This document shows positions 44,458-52,958 of a DNA stretch of 64,000 nt, piece by piece. Source of the DNA: JAUVPB01 sp965223695. Its GTDB lineage: Bacteria > Actinomycetota > Thermoleophilia > Gaiellales > Gaiellaceae. The notes below the pieces were generated by a model. The model was given only the letters and a program-made list of their open reading frames with translations. It did not search any database and was not told the origin of the DNA. A program made the translations under genes and the position numbers. The DNA is taken from assembly GCA_965223695.1 (NCBI GenBank), contig CBDCXJ010000016.1, forward strand, positions 163,032 through 227,031, written 5' to 3'. Numbering within the stretch: position 1 is the first letter of the stretch; every line of letters begins with the position of its first letter.

Positions 44458-45931
44458 GGGGTTGTCCCGTAGTTCGTAGATCTTTGTAGGGGCGGCGGTC
44501 CCTCCGTGCCCGTCCGTTCCGGTTGGGAGCGTGGCGAGCGATCCGCTCGAAGATCGAAGGAGGAACCGCCGTGGGGAGCAACGTAGCGGTCGCTGAGGCG
44601 ACCCTGGATGAGGCCGTTTTGCCGGAGCGCGTTCAGGAGGCGCTGGGGCAGTTGGTCGGGGCAGCGAGGGAGGGACTGCTCGCGCTGTCGGTCGGGGTCG
44701 GGCTTGGCGTGATGAGTGAACTGTTGGAGGAGGAGGTCGAACACGTTGTCGGCCCGAGGGGTAAGCACGACTTTGACCGGAGTGCGGTCCGTCACGGTCG
44801 CGAGTCTGGGGAGGTGACGCTAGGCGGGCGGCGCGTCCAGGTTGAGCGGCCGCGTGTTCGCACAGCGGACGGATCACGCGAGGTCAGGCTGGCGACGTAC
44901 GAGCACCTCGCCGATCGTGATCTGCTCTCGCGGGTCGTGTTGGAGCGGATGCTTGCCGGCGTCTCGACGCGCCGCTACGCGCGAACGCAGGAGCCGGTCG
45001 GCACTGGCGTCGAGACCAAGGCGCGCTCGACGTCGAAGTCGTCGGTGTCGCGGGCGTTCGTTGAGCGCACCCGCGTGGCGCTTGAGGAGCTGATGAGCCG
45101 CCGCCTCGACGACGTCAGGCTGGCGGTGATGATGCTCGACGGGATCGAGCTGAAAGGGCGCACGAACATCGTCGCGCTCGGGATCACCACCGAGGGCGTC
45201 AAGATCCCGCTGGGGCTGTGGGAGGGCTCGAGCGAGAACGCGACCGTGGCGAGGGCGCTGCTCTCCGATCTGGTCGAGCGTGGGCTCGACACCGAGCAGG
45301 GCATCCTGTTTGTGATCGACGGCTCCAAGGCGCTGCGCAAAGCGATCCGCGATGTCTTCGGCCAGGACGCGCCCGTCCAGCGCTGTGTCCGCCACAAGGA
45401 ACGAAACGTGCTCGAGCATCTCCCGGAGCGCGACCGGCCTCCGATCAAACGTCGGCTCCGCCAGGCCTGGGCCGAGCACGACCACGAGCGAGCGCGCAGC
45501 GAGTTACACGCGCTCGCCACGGAACTCGAGCGCTCGCGTCCCGGCGCCGCAGCCTCGCTGCGCGAAGGCCTCGACGAGACACTCACCCTCACCCGGCTCG
45601 GGATCCGCGGCAACCTGAAGCGCACCCTCGAGAGCACGAACCCGTGCGAGTCGATGATCGAGATCTGCCGGCGCACCAGCCGCAACACCAAGCGCTGGCA
45701 ATCCGGCGAGATGTGCCTGCGCTGGACAGCGGCCGGGATGCTCGAAGCCGAACACCAATTCCGTCGGATCATCGGCTACCACGACCTCGCCAAACTCGTC
45801 ATCGCGATCGAGCACGAACTCGATCAGCCCACCGTCCCGACCCAGAACGAGGAGCCCGCTATCCTCCTCACCGCCTAACCACCAAACCCGGGACCGCCGC
45901 CACGAAAATCCACGGCCACCGGGACATCCTC
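44458..45931 (+). mobile_element. complete IS256-family insertion sequence, 1,474 bp
   Basis: Left end GGGGTTGTCCCG, right end (reverse complement) GAGGATGTCCCG: 10 of 12 terminal bases match. Flanked by the 9-base direct repeat GTCAATCCA. Carries one intact transposase gene. It lies in hyuA copy 4 in the opposite orientation and divides it after the codons for GGSIAWID. Confidence 0.9.
44571..45878 (+). CDS. IS256-family (Mutator-type) transposase
   Basis: 435 residues from GTG 44571, preceded by AAGGAGG eight bases upstream. DDE residues: Asp190 in MMLDGIELKGR, Asp250 in FVIDGSKAL and Glu354 in LESTNPCESMIE. The family C-x2-H motif is CVRH (272-275). N-terminal half has the basic DNA-binding region. 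No frameshift, so probably active. Codon use is like that of the host genes, suggesting the element circulates among high-GC relatives. Confidence 0.93.
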   Translation: MGSNVAVAEATLDEAVLPERVQEALGQLVGAAREGLLALSVGVGLGVMSELLEEEVEHVVGPRGKHDFDRSAVRHGRESGEVTLGGRRVQVERPRVRTADGSREVRLATYEHLADRDLLSRVVLERMLAGVSTRRYARTQEPVGTGVETKARSTSKSSVSRAFVERTRVALEELMSRRLDDVRLAVMMLDGIELKGRTNIVALGITTEGVKIPLGLWEGSSENATVARALLSDLVERGLDTEQGILFVIDGSKALRKAIRDVFGQDAPVQRCVRHKERNVLEHLPERDRPPIKRRLRQAWAEHDHERARSELHALATELERSRPGAAASLREGLDETLTLTRLGIRGNLKRTLESTNPCESMIEICRRTSRNTKRWQSGEMCLRWTAAGMLEAEHQFRRIIGYHDLAKLVIAIEHELDQPTVPTQNEEPAILLTA

Positions 45932-45940
45932 GTCAATCCA
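45932..45940. repeat. right target-site duplication of the IS256-family element
   Basis: GTCAATCCA, identical to 44449-44457. Confidence 0.88.
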
Positions 45941-46968
45941 GGCGATCGAGCCACCTCCGGCTCCGATCGTTGTCAGGTCAATCACGGGAACGAGTAGGGG
46001 CAGGCCCTCGACCTTTGTCATCGAGCTGAGCATCGGCTCGCCGTCGACGATCAGGCAGGCGTCGAAGCTCGTTCCGCCCATGTCGGTGCCGATCAGGTTG
46101 GGCACCTGGAGCCAGCGCCCGAGGGCGACCACGCCCATGGCGCCACTCGCGGGGCCCGAGATAAGCGTGCGGATGCAGCGCTCTTTGGCCTCGGTCGAGC
46201 TCATCACGCCGCCGTCGCAGCGGGTGATCAGGAACCCGCCGTCGAAGTCTCGCTCGGCGAGCGCGGTTTCGAGGCTGTCGATGTAGCTCGCCATGCGGGG
46301 CTTGATCACGGCGTCGCTGACGGTGGTCGACGTGCGCTCGTAGTCGCGGTACTCACGCGTAACGTGATGCGACAGGGTGACGGCCATGTCGGGGAACTCG
46401 GCGGCGATCAGCTCGCCCGTGCGCACCTCGTGTTGGGGAAACGCATAGGCGTGGAGGTAGCAGACCGCGATCGACTCGATGCCCTCGTCGACGAGCTCGG
46501 CCGCGACCCGGAGCACATCGTCCTCGGCGAGCGCGGTGAGGATCTCGCCGTCGGCGCGGATTCGCTCGCTGACTTCCTTGCGCAGGTAGCGCGGCACGAG
46601 CGGCTCGGGCTGATCCCAGTGGAGCTGGTACATCGGCCAAAGCATGCGGGCGATCTCGAGCACGTCTCTGAAGCCACGCGTCGTGATCAGGCCGGTGCGC
46701 GCGCCCTTGCGCTCGAGCATGGTGTTGATCCCGAGCGTCGTGCCGTGGAAGAACGTCTCGGCCTCGGGCAGCGAGAGGTCGGACTTTCCAATGGCGTCGA
46801 GGACGCCCTCGGAGGGCTGCGCCGGCGTGGTCGACGCCTTGGCGAAGGTGACATCGCCCGACTCGGCATCGAGAACGACCAGATCGGTAAACGTACCGCC
46901 GACGTCGACGGCGAAGAGCTGACTCATTGCAGGGAGCCCGCCTTTCGGGCGGTCGCGGATGCGTTAGG

Positions 46969-46998
46969 TTGACACATCCGCGGCATCGCTGCGAGACT
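46969..46998 (+). promoter_or_regulatory. promoter of the ABC transporter operon
   Basis: TTGACA (46969-46974), 18-base spacer, GAGACT (46993-46998), 23 bases before the GTG at 47022. The region is shared with the divergent hyuA copy 4, whose start is preceded by the hairpin CCGCC/GGCGG (about 46937-46952). Confidence 0.5.
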
Positions 46999-47021
46999 CT
47001 TTCGCCCCGGAACGAGGTCTA

Positions 47022-48557
47022 GTGAACCAGAGCGAGACTGCAAGCGATCCGCACGTCGAGGCAATCGGCATCGGCAAGCGATTCGGCGGCGTGCAAGCGC
47101 TCGACGACGTCACGGTGACCATCGAGCGCGGCGAGATTCACGGCCTCGTCGGGGAGAACGGTGCCGGAAAGTCGACGCTGGGAAAGATCATCGCGGGCGT
47201 GCACACGGCGGACGCTGGCGAGCTTCGCGTCAACGGCGAGACGGTCCGCTATCAGTCGCCCCGCGACGCGATTGGCGATCGGATCACCATGATCGCCCAG
47301 GAGATTGCGCTCGTTCCATACAGGAGTGTGATCGAGAACGTCTACCTGGGCGGCGAGTCCTCGCGGCTCGGCCTCATCGACCGGCGCGCTCAGCGCGAGC
47401 GCTTCGATGCGCTCAACGCCGACCTCGGGTTCGGTCTCTCGGCGGACACGCCGGTCGGCGCGCTCCGGCTCGCCGACCAGCAAAAGGTCGAGATCATGCG
47501 CGCGCTCGCACGCGACGCGCAGCTCATTGTCATGGACGAGCCGACGGCGTCGCTCACCACGGATGAGGCCGAGCGCCTATTCGAGATCATCCGCCGTTTG
47601 AACGGGCGCGGGACAACGCTCGTCTACGTGTCGCATTTCCTCGAGGAAGTGCTGGCGCTGGTCGACCGCGTGACAGTGCTCCGCGACGGCGAGCTCGTCC
47701 GCACCGCGCCTGCGGCCGAGGAAACGGCCGATGGGCTCGTCACCGCCATGATCGGCAAAGCGCTCGACCTCACGTTCCCGGAGAAGGCCTTTCCGGCGGC
47801 AGACGCTCCGATCGTCCTTGCGTGCGATGGGCTCGGGCGCCACGGCGTGATCGAGGACATCTCGTTCGAGATCCGGGAGGGCGAGATCCTCGGCCTGGCG
47901 GGTCTCATCGGATCGGGCCGCTCCGAGGTGGCTCGTTGCATCTTCGGAGCTGACGCGCGCGATGAAGGTGAGCTAACGCTCGGCGGGGAGGAGTTCGCCG
48001 CGCGCTCTCCGAGGCAGGCGATCAAGCACGGTGTCGCCCTTCTGCCCGAGTCACGCAAGGATCAGGGCCTCGTGATGCGCCGTTCGATAGTCGAGAACAT
48101 CACGCTTGCTCACCTCGATGACGTCTCGACCGGCACGGTCGTCGATCGCGGCCGCGAGAAGCGCGAGGCCTCGGAGCTGATGCGGCAGGTCGACGTGCGT
48201 GCCGAGAGGCCGACCGCCCCGATCACGACGCTCTCGGGCGGCAACCAGCAAAAGACGCTCTTCGCGAAGTGGCTTTTCCGCCCGCCGCGGCTCCTGCTTG
48301 CCGACGAGCCGACACGCGGCGTCGACGTGGGTGCAAAGCAGGCGATCTACGAGCTGATCCACCGCCTCGCCGCAGGTGGCATGGCCGTCCTGGTGATCTC
48401 CTCCGAGCATGAGGAGGTCATTGGCCTCGCTCATCGCGTGCTCGTGATGCGGCAGGGCCGTATCGTCTCGGAGTTCGATGGGCGCACGGTGACCGAGGAC
48501 GAGGTCTTGACGGCCGCCTTCGCCGCCCAGGACGGTGGGGAGGTGGCCCCGGCGTGA
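47022..48557 (+). CDS. sugar-type ABC transporter ATP-binding protein (two ABC domains)
   Basis: 511 residues, RbsA/MglA-like. First domain: Walker A GENGAGKST (44-52), signature region LRLADQQKVEIMRAL, Walker B LIVMDEPTASL. Second domain: degenerate Walker A GLIGSGRSEV, intact signature TLSGGNQQKT and Walker B LLLADEPTRGVDVG. Powers import through the permease that follows with a GTGA overlap. The matching substrate-binding lipoprotein lies on the other strand beyond hyuAB copy 4. Confidence 0.92.
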   Translation: MNQSETASDPHVEAIGIGKRFGGVQALDDVTVTIERGEIHGLVGENGAGKSTLGKIIAGVHTADAGELRVNGETVRYQSPRDAIGDRITMIAQEIALVPYRSVIENVYLGGESSRLGLIDRRAQRERFDALNADLGFGLSADTPVGALRLADQQKVEIMRALARDAQLIVMDEPTASLTTDEAERLFEIIRRLNGRGTTLVYVSHFLEEVLALVDRVTVLRDGELVRTAPAAEETADGLVTAMIGKALDLTFPEKAFPAADAPIVLACDGLGRHGVIEDISFEIREGEILGLAGLIGSGRSEVARCIFGADARDEGELTLGGEEFAARSPRQAIKHGVALLPESRKDQGLVMRRSIVENITLAHLDDVSTGTVVDRGREKREASELMRQVDVRAERPTAPITTLSGGNQQKTLFAKWLFRPPRLLLADEPTRGVDVGAKQAIYELIHRLAAGGMAVLVISSEHEEVIGLAHRVLVMRQGRIVSEFDGRTVTEDEVLTAAFAAQDGGEVAPA

Positions 48558-49552
48558 GCACGTTGGAGCCAACTGCCGGCCGAGGACGCGGCTGGCTCGA
48601 AGGGCGCGATCTCTCGGTGCTCCGCGACTACGGCATCATCGCGGCTTTCATCGTCCTGTTCATCGTTCTGGCGGTCTCGTCCGACCCGTTTCTGACGTTC
48701 AGGAACTGGGCGAACATCCTCGAGCAATGGTCGGCCATCGGCGTCATGGCCGTCGGCTGGACGATCGCGATGATCGCGGGCGGATTCGACCTGTCGATCG
48801 GCGCCGTCTACGCGCTCGCGGCCGTGATCGGTGCGAAGGTCGCGATCGAGGTCGACCCGGCACTCGGCCTGTTCGTCGGCGGAATCACCGGCATCGCGGT
48901 TGGAATCTTCAACGGTGGTGTTGTGACCGTCGGCCGCGTTCACTCCTTCATCGGGACCCTGGCGTCAAGCTTCATGATCAGGGGGATCGCGTTAGCCATC
49001 TCTGGCGGCTTCCTCGTCCGCGTGCTCGACGACGACCTCCAGCCGCGGACGGCCTTCGACACGATCGGCCGCAGCGAGTTCCTGGGCGTGAAGTACGCGG
49101 TCTGGGTTTTCGCCGGCGTGATCCTGTTCGCGGCGGTCCTCTTGCACATGACGACATTCGGGCGTCACATCTACGCGGTCGGCGGCAACATCGAGGCTGC
49201 GCGGCTCTCGGGCGTGCGGGTCAATTTCGTCCGCTGGATGACGTTCGTCATCACCGGGTTCACCGCGAGCATCGCCGGGATGATCGCCGCCTCACGCGTC
49301 TCGACCGGCCAGGCCGACCTCGGGACGGGCATCGAGTTCGATGTCATCGCCGCCGTCGTGCTCGGCGGGTCCTCGATCCTGGGCGGGGCAGGCGCGATCT
49401 GGCGGACCGTCGTCGGCGTGCTCATGCTCGCCATGATTAGGAACGGCTTCAACCTGCTGAACTTCGACCCCGTCTACCAGCGAATCGTCTTCGGCGGCAT
49501 CATCCTCAGCGCCGTCACGATCGACGCCTGGGCACGGCGCACCGGGACGTAG
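48554..49552 (+). CDS. sugar-type ABC transporter permease
   Basis: 332 residues from the GTG overlapping the ATPase stop. RbsC-like (BPD_transp_2): 8-10 hydrophobic segments, with GWTIAMIAGGFDLSIGAVYALAA, GVVTVGRVHSFIGTLASSFMIRGIAL, GRHIYAVGGNIEAARLSGVRV and IEFDVIAAVVLGGSSILGGAG. A single permease would act as a homodimer. Eight bases before the dipeptidase gene. Confidence 0.92.
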   Translation: MSTLEPTAGRGRGWLEGRDLSVLRDYGIIAAFIVLFIVLAVSSDPFLTFRNWANILEQWSAIGVMAVGWTIAMIAGGFDLSIGAVYALAAVIGAKVAIEVDPALGLFVGGITGIAVGIFNGGVVTVGRVHSFIGTLASSFMIRGIALAISGGFLVRVLDDDLQPRTAFDTIGRSEFLGVKYAVWVFAGVILFAAVLLHMTTFGRHIYAVGGNIEAARLSGVRVNFVRWMTFVITGFTASIAGMIAASRVSTGQADLGTGIEFDVIAAVVLGGSSILGGAGAIWRTVVGVLMLAMIRNGFNLLNFDPVYQRIVFGGIILSAVTIDAWARRTGT

Positions 49553-49560
49553 GGCCAGCC

Positions 49561-50561
49561 GTGGCGCGCGTCGTCTGCGCACACAACGACCTGCTGCTCG
49601 AGGTCGCCTATCGCTCGCGCGAGGAGAACCCGTTCGGCACGTACTGGCTCGGGCATCTCGAAGCCGGTGGCGTTGCACTTCAGATCTGCCCCGTTTACTC
49701 GGACATCGACCGTATGCCCGAAGGTGCGTTGCGACACGCGATCGAGGCAGGTCGTCGCCTGGCAGCGAGGAGCGCGCGAGAACGCCGAGCGCGTCACGCT
49801 CGTGCAGCAGGCCGGCGATCTCGACGCGGTCGAGCGCGGCGAGCGAATCGGCCTCGTCCTCTCGGTCGAGGGCGCCGAGATGTACGGCTACGACATCGCC
49901 TCGGCCGACGCGTTCTGGGAGCTCGGCGTGCGGATGGTCGGCCTCACCTGGAACCGCCGCAACCAGTTCGCCGACGGCCTTGGTGAGAGCGGCGACGGTG
50001 GCCTGAGCAGCCTCGGCCGCCAGCTCGTCAGTCGTCTCGACGAGCTCGGAACGATCATGGATCTCGCGCACGCCTCGCCCCGCACCTTCGCCCGACGTTC
50101 TCGAGGTGGCCGCAGGCACCGTGGTGGTCACCCACGCGGGGTGCAGGGCGCTGCTCGATACGCCGCGCAACCTCGACGACGATCAGCTGCGCGCGATCGC
50201 CGAGCGCGACGGAGTCGTCGGGATGATGGCCATCCCCGGCGCCATCGACCCGCACGAGAGGACGGTCGATCGGTTCGTCGACCACATCGCCCACGCCGGC
50301 GAACTGATCGGCATCGAGCATGTCGGAGTCGGAGGTGACTTCGTTCAGCAGCTCCTCGCATCTGGTGCCGTCCGCATTCCCCCTGACGTGGTGCTGGCCG
50401 ACGGTGCCGAGAGCGCGTTCGTAATCGAGGGCCTTGCAGGGCCCGAGGACTACCAGAACCTCGCCGAGGCGCTAGAGCGGCGCGGGTTCGACGACGCCGA
50501 GCGAGACGCGGTGCTGGCGGGCAACTGGCTGCGGCTGCTGCGGGCTTCGCTCCCGGACTGA
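49561..50561 (+). pseudogene. membrane dipeptidase (M19), two frameshifts
   Basis: Three frames carry one protein: ARVVCAHNDLLLEVAYRS to RHAIE; WQRGARENAERVTLVQ to ASPRTFA; then VAAGTVVVTHAGCRALLDTPRNL to the end. An extra G in GAGGCAG (about 49746) and an extra C in GCCCGAC (about 50091) account for both shifts, giving RHAIEQVVAWQRGARENAERV and RTFADVLEVAAGTV. Length 3n+2 agrees. All zinc-site motifs are present (HND, SVEGAEM, LAHAS, THAGCRA, VGGDF), unlike the M19-like gene at 33.4 kb. Cotranscribed with the ABC importer, so probably hydrolyses the imported compound or its product. Confidence 0.83.
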
Positions 50562-50620
50562 TCCCCGGTCGAACAGGCGACGCGCGTAGCGACTCGCGCC
50601 CGCAACCACTGCTGTCGGTC

Positions 50621-51556
50621 TCAGGCGAATGCGGCCTTGATGGCGTCTGCCGCTTCCTTGATCCCGGCCTCGGCGAATGGCAGGCGATCGCCGAGCGGAT
50701 GGATGAAGCCGTGGATCGTCCCCTTCGCCTCACTCACCGTCGTTGGCACACCGGCGGCCTCGAGCCTCTTGGCGTACTCGACGGCCTCGTCGCGAAGCAC
50801 GTCGCATTCGGCCACCTGGACGAGGGCAGGTGGCAGCCCGCTCAGATCCTCAGCCTGAAGCGGTGAAGCGTACGGCTCCTTGCCGGCTTCTGGCGTCGGA
50901 AGGTAGAGGTCCCAGAACCAGCGCATCGCATCGCGCGTGAGGTAGTGGTCGTCGGCGTATTCGAGGTAGCTCGGCGTGTCGAGGTTGTGGTCTGTGACCG
51001 GGTAGATGAGTAGCTGGAACTTCGCGCTGGGCCCGCCCTTGTCTCGCGCCATCAGGCTGACCGCGGCGGTCAGGTTGCCACCGGCGCTGTCGCCGCCGAT
51101 CGCGACCTTGTCGGCTTCGATGTCGAGATCGGCCGCGTTCTCGACGATCCACGTGTAGGCGGCGTAACAGTCCTCGACGGCGATCGGATACTTGTACTCG
51201 GGCGCCATCCGGTAGCTGGGAACGAACACTTTGCAGCCGGTCGCGTTCGCCAACTTGCGTCCCGCGACCTGGTAGGTGTCTGCCGTGCCGATGACCCAGC
51301 CGCCGCCATGGAAATAGACGAGCGCGCCAAACGGCGCATTCCCCTCGGGCGTGTACGAGCGCAGCTCTATGTCGCCGTGCGGTCCCGGGATGAACTGATC
51401 GTCGATCGAGGCGACGGGGTCCGACGGGCCTGCGAAGAGGTGCACGATCGTGTGCCACACCTCGCGGGCTTCAGCGGGCGTCATCTCGTGGAACGGCTTG
51501 CCGTCAGCCTCGGCGATCTCGTCGAGGAAAGCCTGTGTCTCGGCGTTCGCGGCCAT
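50621..51556 (-). CDS. alpha/beta hydrolase of the hormone-sensitive-lipase (acetyl esterase) family
   Basis: 311 residues from ATG 51556, with GAAGGAG upstream; a start ten codons earlier is possible. HGGGW oxyanion motif (83-87), nucleophile Ser157 in GDSAGG, acid in ECDVLRDEAVEYAKRL and histidine in IHGF. Cleaves short acyl esters or related amides in the cytoplasm. Followed leftward by the end of the dipeptidase gene; the upstream neighbour on the same strand is an SDR 66 bases away. Confidence 0.88.
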   Translation of the reverse strand: MAANAETQAFLDEIAEADGKPFHEMTPAEAREVWHTIVHLFAGPSDPVASIDDQFIPGPHGDIELRSYTPEGNAPFGALVYFHGGGWVIGTADTYQVAGRKLANATGCKVFVPSYRMAPEYKYPIAVEDCYAAYTWIVENAADLDIEADKVAIGGDSAGGNLTAAVSLMARDKGGPSAKFQLLIYPVTDHNLDTPSYLEYADDHYLTRDAMRWFWDLYLPTPEAGKEPYASPLQAEDLSGLPPALVQVAECDVLRDEAVEYAKRLEAAGVPTTVSEAKGTIHGFIHPLGDRLPFAEAGIKEAADAIKAAFA

Positions 51557-51622
51557 CGGTGCTCCTTCGGTCTTGCCGGCCGCCACGCGGGCCGGATTTC
51601 TCAGCGCGACGGATCGTAATCG

Positions 51623-52375
51623 CTAGACGGAACGGCCGCCGTCTACTTCGAGGGCGACCCCGGTGATGAACTCGGCGTCGTCGCTGGCGAGGAACACCGC
51701 GGCTTGCGCGACGTCTGCGGGTCGCGACATGCGCCCGAGCGGGATGCTCTCGACGTAGGGAGCGCGCGCTTCGGGTGTGTCCGGCACACCCATGAACGTC
51801 TCGAGCAAGCCGGTTTCTCCGATCACGGGACAGATCGAGTTGACGCGGATGTTGTGCGGGCCGAGCTCGGCCGCCATCGACTTCGTCATCGTGTGGACAG
51901 CGCCCTTCGAGCTGTTGTACCAGGTGAGTCCTGGCCGAGGCCGCTGGGCCGCCGTCGACGACGTGTTGAGGATGCAGCCGTGCCCCTGCTCGAGGAAGAC
52001 GGGCACGATCTCGACCGCGGCAAGGTAGATCGACTTGACGTTGACTGCATAGATGTGGTCGAAGAGCTCCTCGCTGACTTCCCAGAGCGGCTGGCTTCCC
52101 TGTGCAACGCCGGCGTTGTTCACGAGAATGTCGAGCCGGCCGAACCGGTCGAGCGTGCTCGCGAGCATGTGCTCGACGTCGCGCTTGTCGCTGACGTCTG
52201 CGCGCACCGTGTGGGCGAGTCCGCCCCCGGCCGCGATCGTCGATGCCACCCGCTCCGTATCGTCGACGTCGACGAGCGCAACCGAGGCGCCCTCGGCGGC
52301 GAACGCTGTCGCGATTCCCTCGCCGAACCCGCTGGCGGCACCCGTCACGAGCGAGACCTTGCCCTCGAGTCGCAT
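51623..52375 (-). CDS. short-chain dehydrogenase/reductase
   Basis: 250 residues. TGAASGFG (11-18), Asp36 and the following DVDD favour NAD+, LVNNAGVAQG, triad Ser140, Tyr153, Lys157 (TWYNSSK), then CPVIGETGL and the C-terminal FITGVALEVDGGRSV. Same strand as the esterase gene that follows. Upstream lie imperfect tandem repeats of AGGCTTGRTACGCCC (about 52398-52431). Confidence 0.87.
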   Translation of the reverse strand: MRLEGKVSLVTGAASGFGEGIATAFAAEGASVALVDVDDTERVASTIAAGGGLAHTVRADVSDKRDVEHMLASTLDRFGRLDILVNNAGVAQGSQPLWEVSEELFDHIYAVNVKSIYLAAVEIVPVFLEQGHGCILNTSSTAAQRPRPGLTWYNSSKGAVHTMTKSMAAELGPHNIRVNSICPVIGETGLLETFMGVPDTPEARAPYVESIPLGRMSRPADVAQAAVFLASDDAEFITGVALEVDGGRSV

Positions 52376-52509
52376 CGACGCGGAGCGTAGCCCGGCCAGG
52401 CTTGGTACGCCCGGCGAGGCTTGATACGCCCCGGCTGGCCGCTCTCATGGCTGTTTCATCACCGGGTCGTACTTTGAGGTTGTCCCAGCAACCCTAAGGA
52501 GGGTGAGAC

Positions 52510-52857
52510 ATGAAGCGAAAGCTTGCACTTGCCGGAGCGCTCGTCCTTGCGCTCGGTGCCATCGGAGGCGGCGCGGCCGCCGCGTCGACCGGTGGCAGCG
52601 GCGGCGGTAACGGCGGCGGCGAGAGTGACGCTGGCGAAACCGACGTCCCGATCACCGGCTCCGAGCTCGCTCCCGCGAGCGAGGCTGCCCTCGCATTCAC
52701 CGGCGAGGGGAAGGTCACCGACACCGAGGTTGGCGACGAGGAGAGCTACTACGAGGTCGAGGTCACCCTCGATAACGGCAACGAGGTCGACGTTCAGCTC
52801 GACCGTGACTTCTCGGTTGTCGGAAGCGAGGTCGACAAGCCCGGCAAGGACGACTGA
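52510..52857 (+). CDS. secreted PepSY-domain protein
   Basis: 115 residues, with AAGGAGG seven bases before the ATG. Signal peptide (KRKLALAGALVLALGAIGGGAAAA), a Gly/Ser-rich linker, then one PepSY unit: SEAALAFTGEGKVTDTEVGDEESYYEVEVTLDNGNEVDVQLDRDFSVVG. PepSY domains often bind or restrain peptidases or sense divalent ions. Stands alone, ended by the hairpin at 52904-52934. Confidence 0.82.
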   Translation: MKRKLALAGALVLALGAIGGGAAAASTGGSGGGNGGGESDAGETDVPITGSELAPASEAALAFTGEGKVTDTEVGDEESYYEVEVTLDNGNEVDVQLDRDFSVVGSEVDKPGKDD

Positions 52858-52903
52858 CGAGGCGCAGCCACCGGCAGCGCCGGACGACTGAACGAAAGTC
52901 AGG

Positions 52904-52934
52904 GTGGCGGACGCGGCCGAGCCGCGTCCGCCAC
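52904..52934 (+). terminator. GC-rich terminator hairpin
   Basis: GTGGCGGACGCGGC pairs perfectly with GCCGCGTCCGCCAC (14 base pairs, loop CGA), 47 bases after the PepSY gene stop. No T tract follows. Confidence 0.65.
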
Positions 52935-52958
52935 AATCCGTAGGGAGGGCGGCATCGC

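Larger units (their letters stand above)
43408..46927 (-). pseudogene. hyuA: hyuA copy 4, split by an IS256-family element
   Basis: The 5' part (46927 to 45932) encodes MSQLFAVDVGGTFTDLVV through HGTTLGINTMLERKG and IDMGGTSFDACLIVDG to TIGAGGGSIAWID. The 3' part (44457 to 43408) resumes at TGGALNVGPQSAGAVPGPICYGKGG and runs to the stop. Removing 1,474 bases of insertion sequence plus one 9-base target copy leaves 2,037 bases, 678 codons plus stop, with GGSIAWIDTGGALNVGPQSAG rejoined. So the gene was intact until the insertion and has not decayed since. Copy 4 HyuA is closest to copy 1 (TLGINxLL, REYRDYERTSTTV). Confidence 0.93.

Noticed and set aside
44458..45931. Composite transposon carrying the hyu genes
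   Set aside because: Only one IS copy is present in the window, and its target duplication shows simple insertion.
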